The position numbers and the translations under genes were made by a program. A DNA stretch of 57,343 nucleotides from Roseburia inulinivorans DSM 16841 (GTDB lineage: Bacteria > Bacillota > Clostridia > Lachnospirales > Lachnospiraceae): assembly GCF_000174195.1 (NCBI RefSeq), contig NZ_ACFY01000158.1:1-57343 (forward strand), written 5' to 3'. This document shows positions 29,640 through 38,888 of this stretch, piece after piece; position 1 is the stretch's first letter; each line of letters starts with the position of its first letter. The notes beneath the pieces were generated by a model, which did no database searches, was not told the origin of the DNA, and saw only the letters and a program-made list of their open reading frames with translations.

Positions 29640-31817
29640 TTACTGATTCTTCCGATATGAACTCATCTTCTCCACCGTCACTTCCGGATAGAAATAAGTA
29701 AGAATCGTTGCTTTCGGAACACCTGCCGCAAGTGCTTTCTTCACTTCCTCTTTCTGCTCTGCGGTGTATGACCAGTGCATCATTCGGTTTGTGATCGTAT
29801 CCTCCCACTTCGGCTTCTCCCTCTCAGGATTTCTTACCGGCTGTTCTCCTCCACTGTTGTCTGAGTCCTCCTCTTTCTGCGATTCATCGGCATATTCAAG
29901 CTCATTTGCCTGCTCCCTGTCAATTTTTGCTTTTTGCTCTGCCTCATCCTGCATTGAAAATCTTCTGTTCAGTTCCGCATCTCCAAGCATCATAAACTGC
30001 TCATAGGTCAGTGTATCAATATACACATTCTCTCCCTTATCCTTCATTTTTTCATAATGCTTAACGGCTTTTTCCGATAAAATCTCAAATGGTGGTCCGA
30101 TGATACGGTCTGCTCCCTGTGTATTATGAACATACGCTTTTCCTTTTCCGTCCGCTGTCTGATTAAACATCGGGTGTCGGAATGGAATATACTTATTGTC
30201 CATTATGGGATCAAAACCACGGATAAAAATAATACATTTCTTATTATCCAGCTTTCTGACCTCATCGGGTGTAAACAGTTCCCTGCCTAAAACATCATAA
30301 TTTCTTGATGAGCTTCCCTGTCTGCCCTTTGTCTCACCGCTTGATTTTTTATCAATTGTCCCCTTGCCCAAAAGCTCCGAGACATACTTGTGTGTACTCT
30401 GCTCATTGCCTCCAAGATAGATGAAAGTATCGCAGTTGCCGGGGATTGTTTCCCAAGTATCTTTGAAAAGTGCCTTTAGCTGGGCGAAATTCTGAATGAT
30501 GATAATACTTGAAATCTCCCTGCTTCGCATTGTCGATAACAACGAACAGAAGTCATCTGGCAATGCGACATTCGCAAATTCGTCTAACATAAAGGTTACA
30601 TGGATCGGCAGTCTGCCACCACAGTTAAAGTCTGCCTGATAGTACAATTCCTGAAATATCTGTGTGTATAACATACCGATAATGAAGTTATAGGATTTAT
30701 CACTATCCGGGATTACACAAAACAGTGCTGTCTTTGTCTCCCCATCTCCATTTACTCCAATACCGATATCAGACAAATTTAACTCATCTTTGGAGAGCAG
30801 TCGTAAAACCTGCTTATTTTCAAGAAATGCAAGTCTTGAGTTTGCACTGATAATAATAGAACGAACTGTATCGCCCGCACCTCTCATACATTTGTTGTAC
30901 TGTTTGACCGCAGGGTGATTTGCTCCAAGCGGCGAACTCTCCTCCAGAAACTTCATACGGACATCCAGCTTTGAAGCCTTTCCCGGTTCCTTAACCTCTG
31001 CTTCTCCAAGCAGCTTCAAAACTGTCTCAAAGTTTCGCTTTGCAGGCTGCACCTCCAGCCACACATAATAGAAAATTGCCTGTAAAAACAAGCCTTCTGC
31101 TTTCTCCCAGAACGGATCACTCGGCGTTGAGCCTTTTGGTGTGGTATTACTGATAAGATTGGTAATCAGCTTCACCACATCAGTTTCCTCTCTGATATAG
31201 GAAAATGGATTGTAACAGTCTGATTTATCCATCTCCAAAAGATTGATGACTTTTACATTGTACCCGTTATCCTTTAACATCTGCCCGCAGCTTCTTAATA
31301 TCTCTCCTTTCGGATCAGTACAGATAAACGAACAGCTATGTGGCATCTGCATAAGATTCGGTTTTACTTCATAAAATGTCTTTCCTGCTCCGGAACCGCC
31401 GCAGATAAGTATATTTCCGTTGAGCTTCAGCCTTCGGAAATCCAGCGACATCTTCACATTCTGACTGAGTATCCGGTTGAAATTCTCATCTTTATCCGCC
31501 AGTATCTTATTGACCTGCTTCGGATTTTCAAATCTTGCTGTACCATATTCTTTGCCGGGCATATAGTTTCTCTGGCTGGTGTAATACATAATAATAGCCA
31601 TTGCATAGATACATAATGCAATGGCTACTGCGTTTACTGTATTTGAATTGTAATAATTGGCAAAAGGAACTGCACACACTTCATTGAACCTGTTCATAAA
31701 GTCATTAAAGGCAATCCCTTCTGTCCATGCACCATTTATCAGATAACCAAGATACCCGGATAACACTGCACCCACTAAAATAAATATCAGTGACGGTTTT
31801 TTCTTCGTTGTCTGCAT
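29640..31817 (-). CDS. VirD4/TraG-family type IV coupling protein
   Basis: 725 residues. It couples the relaxase-bound DNA to the secretion channel. Two N-terminal TM helices (residues ~10-27 and ~60-80) precede the ATPase with Walker A CGGSGAGKTFYEVKPN (~139) and Walker B FMLDEFANVA (~412), then the QNFAQLKALF motif characteristic of TraG/VirD4. The charged C-terminal region (~600-725) is variable and likely recognises substrate. GAGGTAGGAG precedes the start, 6 bp after the PcfB gene. Confidence 0.93.
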   Translation of the reverse strand: MQTTKKKPSLIFILVGAVLSGYLGYLINGAWTEGIAFNDFMNRFNEVCAVPFANYYNSNTVNAVAIALCIYAMAIIMYYTSQRNYMPGKEYGTARFENPKQVNKILADKDENFNRILSQNVKMSLDFRRLKLNGNILICGGSGAGKTFYEVKPNLMQMPHSCSFICTDPKGEILRSCGQMLKDNGYNVKVINLLEMDKSDCYNPFSYIREETDVVKLITNLISNTTPKGSTPSDPFWEKAEGLFLQAIFYYVWLEVQPAKRNFETVLKLLGEAEVKEPGKASKLDVRMKFLEESSPLGANHPAVKQYNKCMRGAGDTVRSIIISANSRLAFLENKQVLRLLSKDELNLSDIGIGVNGDGETKTALFCVIPDSDKSYNFIIGMLYTQIFQELYYQADFNCGGRLPIHVTFMLDEFANVALPDDFCSLLSTMRSREISSIIIIQNFAQLKALFKDTWETIPGNCDTFIYLGGNEQSTHKYVSELLGKGTIDKKSSGETKGRQGSSSRNYDVLGRELFTPDEVRKLDNKKCIIFIRGFDPIMDNKYIPFRHPMFNQTADGKGKAYVHNTQGADRIIGPPFEILSEKAVKHYEKMKDKGENVYIDTLTYEQFMMLGDAELNRRFSMQDEAEQKAKIDREQANELEYADESQKEEDSDNSGGEQPVRNPEREKPKWEDTITNRMMHWSYTAEQKEEVKKALAAGVPKATILTYFYPEVTVEKMSSYRKNQ

Positions 31818-31823
31818 AGGCTC

Positions 31824-32942
31824 CTACCTCTCTTTTCTGGTAGTAACCGTTTTCTTCTTTGTGGTCTTTTTCTGTTCTTTCTGAACCTTTTCATATCGCT
31901 CCCTGACAGATGATTCTACCTTATCATAATGCGTATAAAGTTCGTCTCCCTTTTTCGTAGTTACCACACGGTTCTGCTCATCATAGAGTTTGTAATCCTT
32001 GCTGGTATCAAGGAATGTGAGCATTGTCTTTCCATTATGGATATCCATAACGTTCTCCTTATGCAGCCACACATATCTGACATCTTTTCCCCATGTTCCC
32101 GGAACTCTGGTCTTTACTGCATGGTCGTTTTCTTCTGCAATAAGTTTCTTACTGATCGTAACATCTGACAGGTTCGTATTTTTTGAGGCAGATATTGCCC
32201 TCATTCTGTCCGCAAGGCTCTGATACCCTCTGATCCGGTTAGTGAAAGCCTCCTTATCCATCATTACCTTGTGTGTACCATCCTCACTCCTGCCGCCAAG
32301 CACCCCGATTGTCTCAAGCTGTTTTATTACATTTTCTGCCTGCTCCCCATTGATGCTGAAATTCTCCTTGACCTGCTCCACACTGATAGCCTGTTTTTCC
32401 ATAGCAAACATTCCCACTTTTTCAATGAGTCCGTCTATGGCAGAATTTACCTTATCCCCTTCTACCGTGTGGCTTTTCTCGTTTCCCTGCTGTTTTCTCA
32501 AAAAATCCATCAGCTTGCCGAGGGACTTTTCATCTCCATTCTTCAGATAGTCATCAAAGGTGGCAATCCTGCCAAATTTCAGCTTCTGTATCATCATATT
32601 CACACGGGGAACTGCCTCTGTATGAAAGATGACCTCACTCATACCGTCTGTCTTGTTACAGTCTGGAAGAACCGAATACAGGATTCCGTATTTCTTTGCC
32701 ATTCTCTCAACCTTTCTCATATCTTCCGTTTTAAACTGCAATACCTGCAAATCCCCGCCCTTTAAGAGCAGCTTTCTCATAGATGTTTTTCCCAACGACT
32801 TTTCATAATCAAGCATCCCCTTTAAAAAGTCGATTGCCTTCTGCATGGCGGCAATACCGCCACTGCCTACTTTCATAGCAATCTCTATCCCGTCATATGC
32901 GACACGGATAATCTGTACCGCTTCCTGAATTTCCTCTGCCAT
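31824..32942 (-). CDS. PcfB/DUF3801-family protein
   Basis: 372 residues. The N-terminal half has the PcfB/DUF3801 pattern (GGIAAMQKAIDFLKGML, KTSMRKLLLKGGDLQVL, AKKYGILYSVLPDC). The C-terminal half is a basic extension with a winged-helix-like segment. PcfB-type proteins accompany the coupling protein and relaxase in Gram-positive conjugation. Its ATG overlaps the preceding stop (TAATG). Confidence 0.78.
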   Translation of the reverse strand: MAEEIQEAVQIIRVAYDGIEIAMKVGSGGIAAMQKAIDFLKGMLDYEKSLGKTSMRKLLLKGGDLQVLQFKTEDMRKVERMAKKYGILYSVLPDCNKTDGMSEVIFHTEAVPRVNMMIQKLKFGRIATFDDYLKNGDEKSLGKLMDFLRKQQGNEKSHTVEGDKVNSAIDGLIEKVGMFAMEKQAISVEQVKENFSINGEQAENVIKQLETIGVLGGRSEDGTHKVMMDKEAFTNRIRGYQSLADRMRAISASKNTNLSDVTISKKLIAEENDHAVKTRVPGTWGKDVRYVWLHKENVMDIHNGKTMLTFLDTSKDYKLYDEQNRVVTTKKGDELYTHYDKVESSVRERYEKVQKEQKKTTKKKTVTTRKER

Positions 32943-33345
32943 TATCGCACCTCCGCTTTCTCTCTTATTGTTGTCCTTATTTCTTCCGCCTTTGTACTGC
33001 GGATTTCCTCTGCTGAAACATCAATACCATATGCTGTTAAAATATCAGACAGATGACTGATTGCTTTTTCCTCCTCTATCCGGTACATCTCAAGTGCCAC
33101 AAGCAGGTTTTCGACCTGTTCCACCCACGCAGGCTTTATATCGTACTTTGACCTGTATGTGACCATAATCTCCTCGGACTGTACCTTATCCGTGGAATGT
33201 GCCAGAGCTTCGATCAGGGAAATCGTATCTTCCTTACTGCCGCTTCGGAAAGCAAACTGCACCACAAAGTTTTTTCTTCTTCCGTGAACTCGTGTTCTAC
33301 ACCGTTCATCCCTGTTACCGCCTCATTGACTACTGCTAAATTCAT
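32942..33345 (-). pseudogene. Small conjugative-element protein with a one-base frameshift
   Basis: The full product would be ~134 residues from ATG 33345, which has GGAGG 5 bp upstream: MNLAVVNEAVTGMNGVEHEF, TEEEK, then NFVVQFAFRSGSKEDTISLI to the end. The frame breaks at an A6 run (33270-33275); A7 would restore TEEEKNFVVQF. Without it only 32942-33265 (GTG or TTG-type start) is open. The total length, 404 bp, is one base short of whole codons. The helical protein is conserved in position between a coiled-coil protein and PcfB. It may be intact in reality. Confidence 0.65.
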
Positions 33346-33354
33346 AAGTACCTC

Positions 33355-34548
33355 CTAACCTGCCATACTGTTTTCAAGCACGGCAATCTCAATAATCTCT
33401 TTCATCTTTTCTGCTGAGACATTATTATTGATAAGTTCCACAAGCTGCCCTTCTGTCAGTCCCTTTTCTATGGCACTTTTTATCTGGACAAGCTGTGCAG
33501 GCACAAGATCACCGCTTGCAACCAGCTTTACAATGTCGGCTCTTGACTTCTTTTTAAATGAAAGTCTGGCAAAAAGTGCCGCAATACCACCATTTGATTT
33601 TCTTTCTGTACGCTCAACTGGAAGATGCTGGATTACACGCCCGGCAGAGTCCGTAACAGGTATCTGATAATACACGGGTATTCCATTGTACATAGGTGGC
33701 ACTGCCTGTGAATCTGCAAGTGTTTTCACTGTTTCCTTATTATCAGTAGCTGCCAAAACCTCTGACGGTCCAGCCTTTTCCTCTTTTTCCGCAACCTTCT
33801 GATCATCAGATGCCGCACTCATAATCTTATCCTCAAGAGATTCTATCCTGTCTCTCATACGCTCCATCTCCTTGTCCTTATGCTCAATGCTATCTCTTAA
33901 TCTTGCAATCGTGCTGCTTGCCTTATTAAGTTCATCCTGCTGATGGCTGATAATTCCATCCTTGTCCTCATTTTCCTTTACAAGCCTTTCCGTGACTTCC
34001 TTATCTTCCTTTAATACTTCAACATCGGATAATTTTTTATTAAGGGCATCGTATCTTTCCTCCTGATAGTTGATTTTCTCCACTACCATTTCCATCTGTG
34101 CAATCAGTTCTTTCACATACTCTGAGTCCTGCGTATACTGCTCCGCAGCCTTTGAAAGCTGTGCCAGAACTTCTTCATATAATCTTCTCATCACAACGGG
34201 CTTCTCTCCCCTTGCCACAGCTTCCTGTATGGTTTCAACCGGAACTCCCTTTTCATAAAATTCCAGTGATACCTTCATCTGATTGCCGGAGAGCTTATTA
34301 TTGTGAAGGATATTAAAAAGTTCCTCCGGAATCCCCTTATGCAGACCTTCCGATAACACTCTCATCTGTCCGATGTTAAAATTCTTATCCAAATACTTTT
34401 CCGTCTGCTCCTGCGTAAGTCCATCCTCAAGATCACTTTTTACAAGCCCGTACACCTCATCATCGAAATTCATTTCTTTTCTCAATGACTCAATATATCT
34501 GGCAATCTGCATATTGCTTAACGGCTTGTCATTCAGATTTTGTTCCAT
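33355..34548 (-). CDS. Coiled-coil conjugative-element protein
   Basis: 397 residues. N- and C-terminal regions hold short helical repeats of the form 'GLTQEQTEKYLD...', 'GIPEELFNIL', 'GNQMKVSLEFYEKGVPVETI', and again 'GDLVPAQLVQIKSAIEKGLT', 'EGQLVELINNNVSAEKMKEI'. Between them is a long coiled coil (~150-260). It is soluble and probably a scaffold that binds relaxosome or coupling components; this is inference from position between relaxase and VirD4. The repeat unit (helix-G-V/L-T/P) is a recognisable motif without a known function. Confidence 0.65.
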   Translation of the reverse strand: MEQNLNDKPLSNMQIARYIESLRKEMNFDDEVYGLVKSDLEDGLTQEQTEKYLDKNFNIGQMRVLSEGLHKGIPEELFNILHNNKLSGNQMKVSLEFYEKGVPVETIQEAVARGEKPVVMRRLYEEVLAQLSKAAEQYTQDSEYVKELIAQMEMVVEKINYQEERYDALNKKLSDVEVLKEDKEVTERLVKENEDKDGIISHQQDELNKASSTIARLRDSIEHKDKEMERMRDRIESLEDKIMSAASDDQKVAEKEEKAGPSEVLAATDNKETVKTLADSQAVPPMYNGIPVYYQIPVTDSAGRVIQHLPVERTERKSNGGIAALFARLSFKKKSRADIVKLVASGDLVPAQLVQIKSAIEKGLTEGQLVELINNNVSAEKMKEIIEIAVLENSMAG

Positions 34549-34567
34549 ATGCTCCTCCTAACTGCGT

Positions 34568-34593
34568 AAAAAAACAGCCTATCTTACTGGCTG
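34568..34593 (-). terminator. Terminator overlapping the relaxase 3' end
   Basis: Minus strand CAGCC-loop-GGCTG followed by seven U. The relaxase stop codon lies in the loop/stem. Confidence 0.7.
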
Positions 34594-36027
34594 CTCTTTT
34601 CTGTCTCTTATAATCTCTCTGTTGTATTCGGTCTTTCTTCCATCTGAAATACTGTCCGGGATCATGCTGTTTAATATTGCCTTACCCGTATTCAGTTCCC
34701 TGCATACAACCTTTTCTCTCGCACACACTTCTGAATACTCCTCTTTGTAATGTCTTCTTAAAGCCTGCACTTCCTCAAGCGAATATCCCTGTGCCTGTAA
34801 TTCCTGCTCCAGTGCCACCCACTTCCTATGCTCATCTTCAAAGAAGATATCTCCAAGCCTGTATGACTGCTCTGCTGGCTTTAAGTTTTCCATCTCATCA
34901 GCCGCAGTAAAAAGTTCCATGCTCCTTTCCCTTGCTTTATAAATCCGGCTCTTTTCTGCCGAAGTCTCTTTTTTCTTATCCGTAAGAGAAGCTATCGTCC
35001 CCACAAGTTCTTCTGCTGAATGGATATTATGCCTTGCAAGGAACAAATACTGTTCCTGCAGCTTGTGCATTTTACGGATATCCTCCCTGTACTTCCATAC
35101 CTGACTGTATGGTCTTTTTTTGAGTTTTCCCACCCGGTACAGCTTCGCATAATGCTTTTTCTGAAGTCCTGACAAGCCTGCCCTGCGGTATCTTTTAACT
35201 CTGCACTTTACAATGGAAACTTTCGGTATATCCTGTTTACTCTTATAAAACGCAATATCCTCTTTTACAATCCTGTCCCGGATTGCTTCCTCACAATACA
35301 TATCCCCAAGAGATTTGCACCTTCTGAACCTTGTCATACCCTGTGGCTTGATTGCCAGATGTTTTCCCTGCTTTATCTGATATCCCTTTTCAGACAGCAG
35401 TTCGAGAAATTCCTCATAGTCCTTCGCCTGCAAAATACAGGCATCCAAGTCTCTTTTTATCATATCGGACCATACAAAATTACCCTCCCTGTACTCACTC
35501 CATTCCTTATAGCTTTCGTGCTGCCTCTCCTTTTTCTCATCATCCACATCAATAATGGAGAGTCCATATTCCTGACACAGCCTGTTCGTGATAGGCTGGA
35601 TATACTTTGCCCAGTCCCCTTTTTCGTAACGGTACTTTTTACCGTCCACAAAACTCACGCTGTTAAATACGATATGGGAATGAACATGGGCTGTATTATC
35701 GTGTACCACAAACACCGCTTCGTATGACTTACCAAGATATTCCTCCACAAATTTCTGTGTAATTTCAAATGCCGTATCCGGATTTACCTCATTTTCCTTA
35801 AAGGAAAGTATGATATGATACCCCTGACGCTTATCAATTTTTCCAAAATTACGCTTGGTTTCCTTCATCTGCTCAAATGCGGTATCGACCTGACAGTTTA
35901 TTGCACCCACCAGTCTGCCATCCTGTGTTTTGTCCGGGTTCATCACATAATCAAGTGCCCGCTTTAAATGTTTTCCGTGAAAATGCCCGCCACAATCTTT
36001 CATATTAAGGATTTTACTGATTGCCAA
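34579..36027 (-). CDS. MobP-type relaxase (mobilisation nuclease)
   Basis: 482 residues from a TTG at 36027 (MAISKILNMKDCGGHFHGKH), the start expected from relatives; a longer frame goes to 36045. It nicks oriT and carries the strand into the recipient. The family order is visible: the N-terminal KDCGGHFHGKHLKRALDYV block, GYHIILSF, and the metal-binding HVHSHIVFNS (~115). YRYEKGDWAKYIQPITNRLC follows. The C-terminal half is helical and basic. It overlaps MobC by 14 bp. Confidence 0.9.
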   Translation of the reverse strand: MAISKILNMKDCGGHFHGKHLKRALDYVMNPDKTQDGRLVGAINCQVDTAFEQMKETKRNFGKIDKRQGYHIILSFKENEVNPDTAFEITQKFVEEYLGKSYEAVFVVHDNTAHVHSHIVFNSVSFVDGKKYRYEKGDWAKYIQPITNRLCQEYGLSIIDVDDEKKERQHESYKEWSEYREGNFVWSDMIKRDLDACILQAKDYEEFLELLSEKGYQIKQGKHLAIKPQGMTRFRRCKSLGDMYCEEAIRDRIVKEDIAFYKSKQDIPKVSIVKCRVKRYRRAGLSGLQKKHYAKLYRVGKLKKRPYSQVWKYREDIRKMHKLQEQYLFLARHNIHSAEELVGTIASLTDKKKETSAEKSRIYKARERSMELFTAADEMENLKPAEQSYRLGDIFFEDEHRKWVALEQELQAQGYSLEEVQALRRHYKEEYSEVCAREKVVCRELNTGKAILNSMIPDSISDGRKTEYNREIIRDRKEQPVR

Positions 36028-36346
36028 TCTGCACCACCGCCTCATTTACTTTCTTGTTCAGTTTACGCATATAGGCAACAAGCTGTGTTTTATCCTCTTT
36101 GGAATAAAGTCCTGCATTGTTATTGAATACGATCTGATTGATATTGATTCCAATACGGTTCACTTCATTGATAAGCTCTTTTAAGAGTTCCCTGACTTCC
36201 GGGTAATCATTCGGTTTCTGGCTGATGAGCAGTCTTAAATAATCTGCTTCACACATTCCGCTCTCCCCTGCCTTTTTTGCAAGCATTTCTGCCTCCTGCG
36301 GCATAAGACGGAGCGTTTTCCTGATACAGTGGATTTTATCTGCCAT
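36014..36346 (-). CDS. MobC-family relaxosome protein
   Basis: 110 residues: a ribbon-helix-helix-like start (LRLMPQEAEMLAKKAGESGM, EADYLRLLI) and the conserved INEVNRIGININQIVFNNN. It binds oriT and helps the relaxase. GGAAGGTGAG precedes the start, 5 bp after the upstream gene's stop. Confidence 0.92.
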   Translation of the reverse strand: MADKIHCIRKTLRLMPQEAEMLAKKAGESGMCEADYLRLLISQKPNDYPEVRELLKELINEVNRIGININQIVFNNNAGLYSKEDKTQLVAYMRKLNKKVNEAVVQIGNQ

Positions 36347-36350
36347 ACGC

Positions 36351-36881
36351 TCACCTTCCCCTCTTATCTGTACTGTAATCCTTTATTCCTTGTGCTATCG
36401 TGGCTGCCGCCTTTTCCAAATCACCCTTGCCCTCCAGATTACTGATAAACGCTTCCACCAGTGCCGTTGCAACAGCATCAATCTCCTTTGCATGACTGGT
36501 TTTATCAAATAATCGGTCTAACACCCTCTCATCTGCCTTTAAACTGTCATACTTTTTCTGAAATTCGCAATATTCCTGAAAATCTTTCGGATCATCTTTC
36601 TTTGCCTCTGCGTGAAGTATCAGATCATAATTCCACTCACACACCTTATCAATCACATCATCTATCGGAAATGGCTCTATCTCACCGTTTTCCTCTGCCA
36701 TATCCTGTCTGTACATCTTCCCCTCTGCATCCATTCCGATTGCATAATCATGTCCTTCCATATAATTAAGAAGAAGTGCAGCATCTTCTATCGAAGGGTT
36801 GATTTGCTTATCATATACTTCTGCCCAGGCAATCAGTTCCTCTGGTTCTGAAAAAAGTGTTATTTCCCTGTTCTCTGCCAC
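36351..36881 (-). CDS. Conjugative-element protein of unknown function
   Basis: 176 residues from GTG 36881 (AAGGAGG 6 bp upstream; the frame runs to 36932 but without a site). Acidic and soluble. Blocks seen are ITLFSEPEELIAWAEVYDKQ and a C-terminal helical domain ending KDYSTDKRGR. It is the first gene downstream of the hairpin region at 36929-37014. Family not recognised. Confidence 0.6.
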   Translation of the reverse strand: MAENREITLFSEPEELIAWAEVYDKQINPSIEDAALLLNYMEGHDYAIGMDAEGKMYRQDMAEENGEIEPFPIDDVIDKVCEWNYDLILHAEAKKDDPKDFQEYCEFQKKYDSLKADERVLDRLFDKTSHAKEIDAVATALVEAFISNLEGKGDLEKAAATIAQGIKDYSTDKRGR

Positions 36882-36928
36882 CTTGCACCTCCTTATCCGT
36901 GTTTCGTAGATATTCACTATGGCTCCAG

Positions 36929-37014
36929 TCACCGGTAAGTCCCCGGCGACTGCTAGATACGCATTAGAGACATCTCTGTCCTAATGCCATCTAGTTAGGG
37001 GAACATTCCCCTAA
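36929..37014. other. Cluster of inverted repeats, candidate oriT
   Basis: Three adjacent hairpins: GTCaCCGG...CCGGcGAC (36929-36950); CTAGATacGCATTAG with CTAATGCcATCTAG around a 13-nt loop (36953-36994); and the perfect TTAGGGGAA-CA-TTCCCCTAA (36995-37014). They lie directly upstream of the MobC/relaxase operon, where origins of transfer commonly sit. The nick site cannot be assigned from sequence. Confidence 0.5.
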
Positions 37015-37022
37015 TACCCCTG

Positions 37023-37256
37023 CCAAATATAGAGTGGTGGCACTTTGTTCCACCACTTTTGAATAAAACCACCGCTTTGTTCCACCATTTCCGGTAAAAA
37101 CCACCGCTTTATGCCACCACTTTTTATAATTTATATTCATAGGAAAAAACAGCATCGGAAAGTGGTGGTACTTTGTTCTATCACTTTTTGAAAAAACCAC
37201 CGCTTTGTTCCACCATCTTCCGTAAAAACCACTGCTTTTTACCACCACTTTTTAAT
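37023..37256. repeat. Iteron-like repeat array
   Basis: Two diverged ~95-bp units, separated by ~30 AT-rich bases. Each contains several copies of GTGGTGGaAcAAAGcggTGGTTTT (minus strand) and ends in a palindrome of the type AGTGGTGG...CCACCACT. The region sits between the primase gene and the hairpin cluster. Protein-binding iterons for transfer or replication initiation are the natural reading. The 85-codon frame across it is just the repeat translated. Confidence 0.75.
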
Positions 37257-38235
37257 GGCACTGTCCGGCTATGGTCATCTGCTCCTTTTTCTGATCTGCA
37301 AGATTAAGTTTTGTTGCAACAAGCCATTCATTGTAATCCTTATAGCCTGCTGGTGGCGGACAGTCCTCAACCTCATAGCCCAGTCCATAGTATTTTCCCA
37401 TAAGTTCTGCGGCTGCTTTCCTGCCCGGTGAATCCCCATCAAGGCAGAAACGGATAAAAGAAATCTGTGGGTGTTCCCTGAGAAAAGTTGCAAGCGGGGC
37501 ATCTGCAAGCATTCCAAGAGCCAGCTTATTTGATTCATGGTCGGCAAATATATCCACATAGCTCATAAGGTCGATTGCTGCCTCGAATACAACAAGCTCT
37601 GTACTGTTTACATTCACCACATTAAATCCATAGTTCTTATCATTCCCCTCCACATCACACTTGAATGGTTTTCCCTGTTTATCAAATACACCACGCATAC
37701 TTGCAAATCTGGTTACTCCATTCTTGTCATTTCCTTTAAAGACAATATTGTGATAATGCCTGCTCTCATATATGAGATTTTCCTTTAAAAACAGTTCTAT
37801 CACTGCCTTACTGATTCCACGCTCATTGTTAAGATAGGATATCAGGTAGGAATTATCCCCTGCTGGCTGCGGAAGCACAAAAGGCTTTCTTTCCTGTGGC
37901 TGTTTCTTTGTGACCTGATGAACAAGCGGCTGCTTTCCCGTGCTTTCAATTCTCCGGTATCCGGCAAAATCCAAGAGCCAGAATACAGCCTCTTTTACAC
38001 TCATTCCGCCAAATACACGGAGGAAATCTATCTGTGAGCCGCCATTATTTCCCTTATCAAACTGCCTTGACCATCTGTACCAATGACTGCGGTCATAGAT
38101 ACGGATTGAGTCCATTTCCTTTAAGGTGTGATATTTTCCAATCCTCTTTACGGTATAACCGAGACTTTCTGCAACGGCACAAAGATCTACGCTCTTTGCT
38201 ATGGCAAGTTCCTCCTCTGTAAATCTTCCTTCCAT
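37252..38235 (-). CDS. DNA primase-like protein (DUF3991/TOPRIM type)
   Basis: 327 residues from ATG 38235 (MEGRFTEEELAIAKSVDLC; AGGTGAG upstream). The N-terminal part is a zinc-less CHC2-like module (IRIYDRSHWYRWSR..., GGSQIDFLRVFGGMSVKEAVFWLLDF). The C-terminal part is TOPRIM-like with LVVFEAAIDLMSY, and CLDGDSPGRKAA for the acidic metal site. It likely primes the transferred or replicating strand. Its stop falls at the edge of the iteron array. Confidence 0.85.
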   Translation of the reverse strand: MEGRFTEEELAIAKSVDLCAVAESLGYTVKRIGKYHTLKEMDSIRIYDRSHWYRWSRQFDKGNNGGSQIDFLRVFGGMSVKEAVFWLLDFAGYRRIESTGKQPLVHQVTKKQPQERKPFVLPQPAGDNSYLISYLNNERGISKAVIELFLKENLIYESRHYHNIVFKGNDKNGVTRFASMRGVFDKQGKPFKCDVEGNDKNYGFNVVNVNSTELVVFEAAIDLMSYVDIFADHESNKLALGMLADAPLATFLREHPQISFIRFCLDGDSPGRKAAAELMGKYYGLGYEVEDCPPPAGYKDYNEWLVATKLNLADQKKEQMTIAGQCH

Positions 38236-38239
38236 ACTC

Positions 38240-38779
38240 TCACCTTGCCTTTCCCTGCTCTGCCACAAGCGGTGACTTAATATCAAGGTTCCTGTAATCC
38301 GTACTGAGTGTAATTCTTGGATTATCAATCATTCCCTTTTCCTTGAAACTGAAGAAGGCACGGTTATCCCCTCCCACGATGATATGATCCAAAAGAGGGA
38401 TTCCAATAAGCTCACACAGCTTATTCATACGGTCCGTCATCATCGTGTCTGCCTTGCTGGGAAATATATTTCCCGACGGGTGGCAGTGGATCAACATCAT
38501 ACTGGCAGCATTACTTAAAATACTTGACTTAAATAATTCTCTTGGGTGTGCCATTGCTTCATTCAACGAACCCACACTTGCAAAATGCACATTAATAGGC
38601 TTTAGGTCGGAGCTGAGATTTACAACACACACCACTTCCCTGTCGAACTGGCACATACATTCTCCCATTACGGCAGCTACTTCTTCCGGCTTGTTAAAGG
38701 ACTGCTCCGAATAAATCGGAGCCTCCTTTACAAGCCTTATGGATACAACATCAAGTTTGAAGTCGTTCTTCTCTGTCAC
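38240..38779 (-). CDS. RadC/JAB-domain protein
   Basis: 179 residues from GTG 38779 (AGGAGG 9 bp upstream; the frame extends to 38824). The JAB metalloprotease-like motif is complete: HFASVGSLNEAMAHPREL, then IHCHPSGNIFPSKAD (H-x-H-x7-D-like). RadC homologues are frequent in conjugative elements; their activity is not established. It is 4 bp upstream of the primase gene. Confidence 0.85.
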   Translation of the reverse strand: MTEKNDFKLDVVSIRLVKEAPIYSEQSFNKPEEVAAVMGECMCQFDREVVCVVNLSSDLKPINVHFASVGSLNEAMAHPRELFKSSILSNAASMMLIHCHPSGNIFPSKADTMMTDRMNKLCELIGIPLLDHIIVGGDNRAFFSFKEKGMIDNPRITLSTDYRNLDIKSPLVAEQGKAR

Positions 38780-38879
38780 AGGAATCCGCCTCCTCTCCAA
38801 ACTCAATACGGATAATAAAGTCACCTTTCTGGCTGTTTACAAGAGCAATCAGTTCTTCTACGGTAAGTTCCTGCTCCAT
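38751..38879 (-). CDS. 42-residue conserved-looking small protein
   Basis: MEQELTVEELIALVNSQKGD then FIIRIEFGEEADS. The ATG at 38879 has GGAGG 5 bp upstream, and the 3' end overlaps the RadC-like start by 29 bp in another frame. The well-formed site and codon pattern support a real gene. Function unknown. Confidence 0.6.
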   Translation of the reverse strand: MEQELTVEELIALVNSQKGDFIIRIEFGEEADSCDREERLQT

Positions 38880-38888
38880 AACTGCCTC

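Noticed and set aside
29449..29808. 119-codon frame overlapping the VirD4 3' end
   Set aside because: It is read out of frame over the VirD4 C-terminus and the palindromic promoter; no start signal.
36991..37248. 85-codon minus-strand frame rich in WW and VV
   Set aside because: It is the iteron array translated; the repeats explain it and there is no start signal.
37023..37256. CRISPR array
   Set aside because: Units are diverged, spacers are not of uniform length, and no cas genes are present.
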